DNA of 64,000 bases from Ryuthela nishihirai (taxonomy: Eukaryota; Arthropoda; Arachnida; Araneae; Heptathelidae), in the NCBI GenBank assembly GCA_038380435.1, contig JAWZYU010000694.1, positions 1 through 64,000 on the forward strand, written 5' to 3'. Below are positions 61,460-64,000 of the stretch, piece by piece. The position numbers and the translations under genes were made by a program. Under the pieces are notes generated by a model. That model was given only the letters and a program-made list of their open reading frames with translations. It ran no database searches and was not told the origin of the DNA. Position 1 is the stretch's first letter, and the number at the start of each line of letters is the position of its first letter.

Positions 61460-61585
61460 GGAACACATTCTTCAGGATTTGCTTCACAAAGCTGCACTGG
61501 GAGAGTTTCGTGTGCAGGAATTCGAATTCAAATCCAACCGTCTCTGATCTCCTATGGAGAATGTCTCTTAGGGCCACGAGTGTGC
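61460..61585 (+). repeat. Composite-monomer core 52
   Basis: 906-bp step; duplicate of core 50 but with the normal TTGCCGGAG tail. Confidence 0.94.
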
Positions 61586-62366
61586 GGGAACACCCGACAG
61601 TTGCCGGAGAGCACAAAAAACTACCTCCCCCGGGTCACGAGGCGGGAACTCGTGACAGGTGCCCGAGACCAGAGGAGAAAAAAACTCCCCCGGGACATGA
61701 GGCGGGAACACCCGACAGGTGCCCGAGAGCACAAAAAACTACCTCCCCCGGGTCACGAGGCGGGAACTCGTGACAGGTGCCCGAGACCAGAGGAGAAAAA
61801 AACTCCCCCGGGACAGGAGGCGGGAACACCCGACAGGTGCCGGAGAGCACAAAATACTACCTCCCCCGGGTCACGAGGCGGGAACTCGTGACAGGTGCCC
61901 GAGACCAGAGGAGAAAAAAACTCCCCCGGGACAGGAGGCGGGAACACCCGACAGGTGCCCGAGAGCACAAAAAACTACCTCCCCCGGGTCACGAGGCGGG
62001 AACTCGTGACAGGTGCCCGAGACCAGAGGAGAAAAAAACTCCCCCGGGACAGGAGGCGGGAACACCCGACAGGTGCCCGAGAGCACAAAAAACTACCTCC
62101 CCCGGGTCACGAGGCGGGAACTCGTGACAGGTGCCCGAGACCAGAGGAGAAAAAAACTCCCCCGGGACAGGAGGCGGGAACACCCGACAGGTGCCGGAGA
62201 GCACAAAAAAACTACCTCCCCCGGGTCGCGAGGCGGGAACTCGTGACAGGTGCCCGAGACCACAGGAGAAAAAAACTCCCCCGGGGCATGAGGCGGGAAC
62301 ACCCGACAGGTGCCCGAGAGCACAAAAAACTACCTCCCCCGGGTCACGAGGCGGGAACTCGTGACA

Positions 62367-62492
62367 GGAACACATTCTTCAGGATTTGCTTCACAAAGCT
62401 GCACTGGGAGAGTTTCGTGTGCAGGAATTCGAATTCAAATCCAACCGTCTCTGATCTCCTATGGAGAATGTCTCTTAGGGCCACGAGTGTGC
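62367..62492 (+). repeat. Composite-monomer core 53
   Basis: 907-bp step (one extra A near 62,205). The tail has ACAAACAAC and GGGAACACGTGAC, which is the proximal-domain tail type and unique in the distal domain. Confidence 0.94.
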
Positions 62493-63390
62493 GGGAACAC
62501 CCGACAGTTGCCCGAGAGCACAAACAACTACCTCCCCCGGGTCACGAGGCGGGAACACGTGACAGGTGCCCGAGACCAGAGGAGAAAAAAACTCCCCCGG
62601 GACAGGAGGCGGGAACACCCGACAGGTGCCCGAGAGCACAAAAAACTACCTCCCCCGGGTCACGAGGCGGGAACTCGTGACAGGTGCCCGAGACCAGAGG
62701 AGAAAAAAACTCCCCCGGGACAGGAGGCGGGAACACCCGACAGGTGCCGGAGAGCACAAAAAACTACCTCCCCCGGGTCACGAGGCGGGAACTCGTGACA
62801 GGTGCCCGAGACCAGAGGAGAAAAAAACTCCCCCGGGACAGGAGGCGGGAACACCCGACAGGTGCCCGAGAGCACAAAAAACTACCTCCCCCGGGTCACG
62901 AGGCGGGAACTCGTGACAGGTGCCCGAGACCAGAGGAGAAAAAAACTCCCCCGGGACAGGAGGCGGGAACACCCGACAGGTGCCGGAGAGCACAAAAAAC
63001 TACCTCCCCCGGGTCACGAGGCGGGAACTCGTGACAGGTGCCCGAGACCACAGGAGAAAAAAACTCCCCTGGGACAGGAGGCGGGAACACCCGACAGGTG
63101 CCGGAGAGCACAAAAAACTACCTCCCCCGGGTCGCGAGGCGGGAACTCGTGACAGGTGCCCGAAACCAGAGGAGAAAAAAACTCCCCCGGGACAGGAGGC
63201 GGGAACACCCGACAGGTGCCGGAGAGCACAAAAAACTACCTCCCCCGGGTCGCGAGGCGGGAACTCGTGACAGGTGCCCGAGACCAGAGGAGAAAAAAAC
63301 TCCCCCGGGGCATGAGGCGGGAACACCTGACAGGTGCCCGAGAGCACAAAAAACTACCTCCCCCGGGTCACGAGGCGGGAACTCGTGACA

Positions 63391-63516
63391 GGAACACATT
63401 CTTCAGGATTTGCTTCACAAAGCTGCACTGGGAGAGTTTCGTGTGCAGGAATTCGAATTCAAATCCAACCGTCTCTGATCTCCTATGGAGAATGTCTCTT
63501 AGGGCCACGAGTGTGC
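63391..63516 (+). repeat. Composite-monomer core 54
   Basis: Seven ordinary units after core 53; last core in the window. The preceding unit has CACCTGACAGG near 63,325. Confidence 0.94.
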
Positions 63517-64000
63517 GGGAACACCCGACAGTTGCCGGAGAGCACAAAAAACTACCTCCCCCGGGTCACGAGGCGGGAACTCGTGACAGGTGCCCGAGAC
63601 CAGAGGAGAAAAAAACTCCCCCGGGACATGAGGCGGGAACACCCGACAGGTGCCCGAGAGCACAAAAAACTACCTCCCCCGGGTCACGAGGCGGGAACTC
63701 GTGACAGGTGCCCGAGACCAGAGGAGAAAAAAACTCCCCCGGGACAGGAGGCGGGAACACCCGACAGGTGCCGGAGAGCACAAAAAACTACCTTCCCCAG
63801 GTCACGAGGCGGGAACTCGTGACAGGTGCCCGAGACCAGAGGAGAAAAAAACTCCTCCGGGACAGGAGGCGGGAACACCCGACAGGTGCCCGAGAGCACA
63901 AAAAACTACCTCCCCCGGGTCACGAGGCGGGAACTCGTGACAGGTGCCCGAGACCAGAGGAGAAAAAAACTCCCCCGGGACAGGAGGCGGGAACACCCGA

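Larger units (their letters stand above)
60246..61585 (+). repeat. Tandem 1,340-bp higher-order duplication, copy B
   Basis: Direct neighbour and near-perfect copy of 58,906-60,245. At its left end a composite core (60,120-60,245) is joined to ordinary-monomer sequence (ACAGGTGCCCGAG) instead of the usual ACAGTTGCC. This shows that the exchange took place within the segment shared by the two monomer types and produced composite units only two ordinary monomers apart. Confidence 0.93.
40581..64000 (+). repeat. 118-bp satellite array, distal domain (TCACGA subfamily)
   Basis: The last uninterrupted TCGCGA monomer is at about 40,520, and from 40,637 nearly every unit carries TCACGA. TCGCGA returns only in scattered units (about 44,298, 46,110, 51,666, 56,036, 58,837, 59,073, 60,413, 62,226, 63,132 and 63,250). 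Many units also carry CATGAGG for CAGGAGG, which is rare or absent before 40.6 kb. Monomers with GTGCCGGAG and GTGCCCGAG are interleaved. Twenty-four composite units lie 2 to 18 ordinary units apart, most often six. A few one-base indels cluster at 57,213-58,095 and one lies near 62,205. The array runs off the right edge. Confidence 0.96.

Noticed and set aside
596..63516. Telomere-like CTTAGGG in the composite core
   Set aside because: It occurs once per core as a single hexamer and never in tandem, so it is not telomeric or interstitial telomeric repeat.
596..63516. CENP-B box
   Set aside because: I looked for TTCG followed at the right distance by A and CGGG on both strands. The TTCG sites in the core (TTCGTGTG, TTCGAATTC) lack the rest of the motif.
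596..63516. Composite core as a tRNA-derived SINE
   Set aside because: A weak B-box-like TTCGAATTC is present, but there is no convincing A box, no A-rich tail and no target-site duplication. The core replaces 46 bp and is not a clean insertion.
1..64000. Several hundred open reading frames of 60-526 codons on both strands
   Set aside because: They follow the repeat phase: 118 leaves remainder 1 when divided by 3, so each frame recurs every three monomers. Most plus-strand frames start at GTG or other non-ATG codons, their ends fall at CGTGA or similar repeat stops, and frames overlap on both strands. The longest ones arise only where one-base indels or 198-bp units extend a frame.
26752..64000. 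Coding minisatellite (mucin-like or collagen-like protein)
   Set aside because: A coding repeat should have a unit divisible by three and conserve one frame. The 118-bp unit does not, and substitutions show no codon-position bias that I can see.
1..64000. CRISPR array
   Set aside because: Units are contiguous and similar along their full 118 bp, with no unique spacers. The 126-bp core is the same sequence 54 times.
1..64000. Bacterial, phage or plasmid origin
   Set aside because: There is no coding content, no RNA gene and no promoter-gene organisation in 64 kb. Homogenised higher-order repeats and CpG-to-CpA decay are typical of eukaryotic satellites.

Overview
This window contains no gene that I can support. 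All 64 kb is one tandem-repeat (satellite) array. About 450 copies of a GC-rich 118-bp monomer are interrupted by 54 copies of a longer, 198-bp composite monomer. I counted 63.6% GC and 10 CpG in one typical 118-bp unit (37,358-37,475). The 118-bp unit is an ancient dimer of two related halves of 58 and 60 bp. Each half starts GGCGGGAAC, has ACAGGTGCC in its middle, continues into an A-run, and carries a CCCCCGGG block close to its end. The 198-bp unit keeps 72 bp of the ordinary monomer but replaces the other 46 bp with an unrelated 126-bp sequence containing GAATTCGAATTC. The open reading frames are by-products of the repeat.

Organism: a kilobase-scale satellite with higher-order repeats, dense CpG and CpG-to-CpA decay points to a eukaryotic, probably vertebrate, centromere-proximal or other heterochromatic block in a long-read assembly. 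The style recalls the CpG-rich satellites of ruminants and other mammals, but I cannot match it to a named family from memory, so the species is left open.

Layout. (1) 1-8,943: array in reverse orientation. (2) 8,944-8,995: axis of a very large palindrome whose second arm runs from 8,996 to about 17,940-17,950. Both arms carry the same substitutions and the same order of 198-bp units but differ in many one-base indels. (3) 8,996-25,224: forward array. (4) 25,204-25,252: scarred junction into a 1.5-kb reversed island (25,253-26,750), which returns to forward orientation at 26,751-26,763. (5) 26,752 to about 40,580: very regular forward array (proximal domain) in which most monomers carry TCGCGA. 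(6) About 40,580-64,000: forward array (distal domain) in which most monomers carry TCACGA instead and many carry CATGAGG for CAGGAGG. It contains several nested higher-order duplications (about 1.34, 1.81, 6.1 and 6.6 kb).

The main points for a second look are: the composite monomer and the origin of its 126-bp core; the palindrome, which may be a fold-back read artefact; the sharp drop in indel density near 26.75 kb, which suggests two data sources in the assembly; two of three orientation switches lying at the self-complementary CCCGGG; the abrupt subfamily boundary near 40.6 kb; and the recent unequal-crossover duplications.
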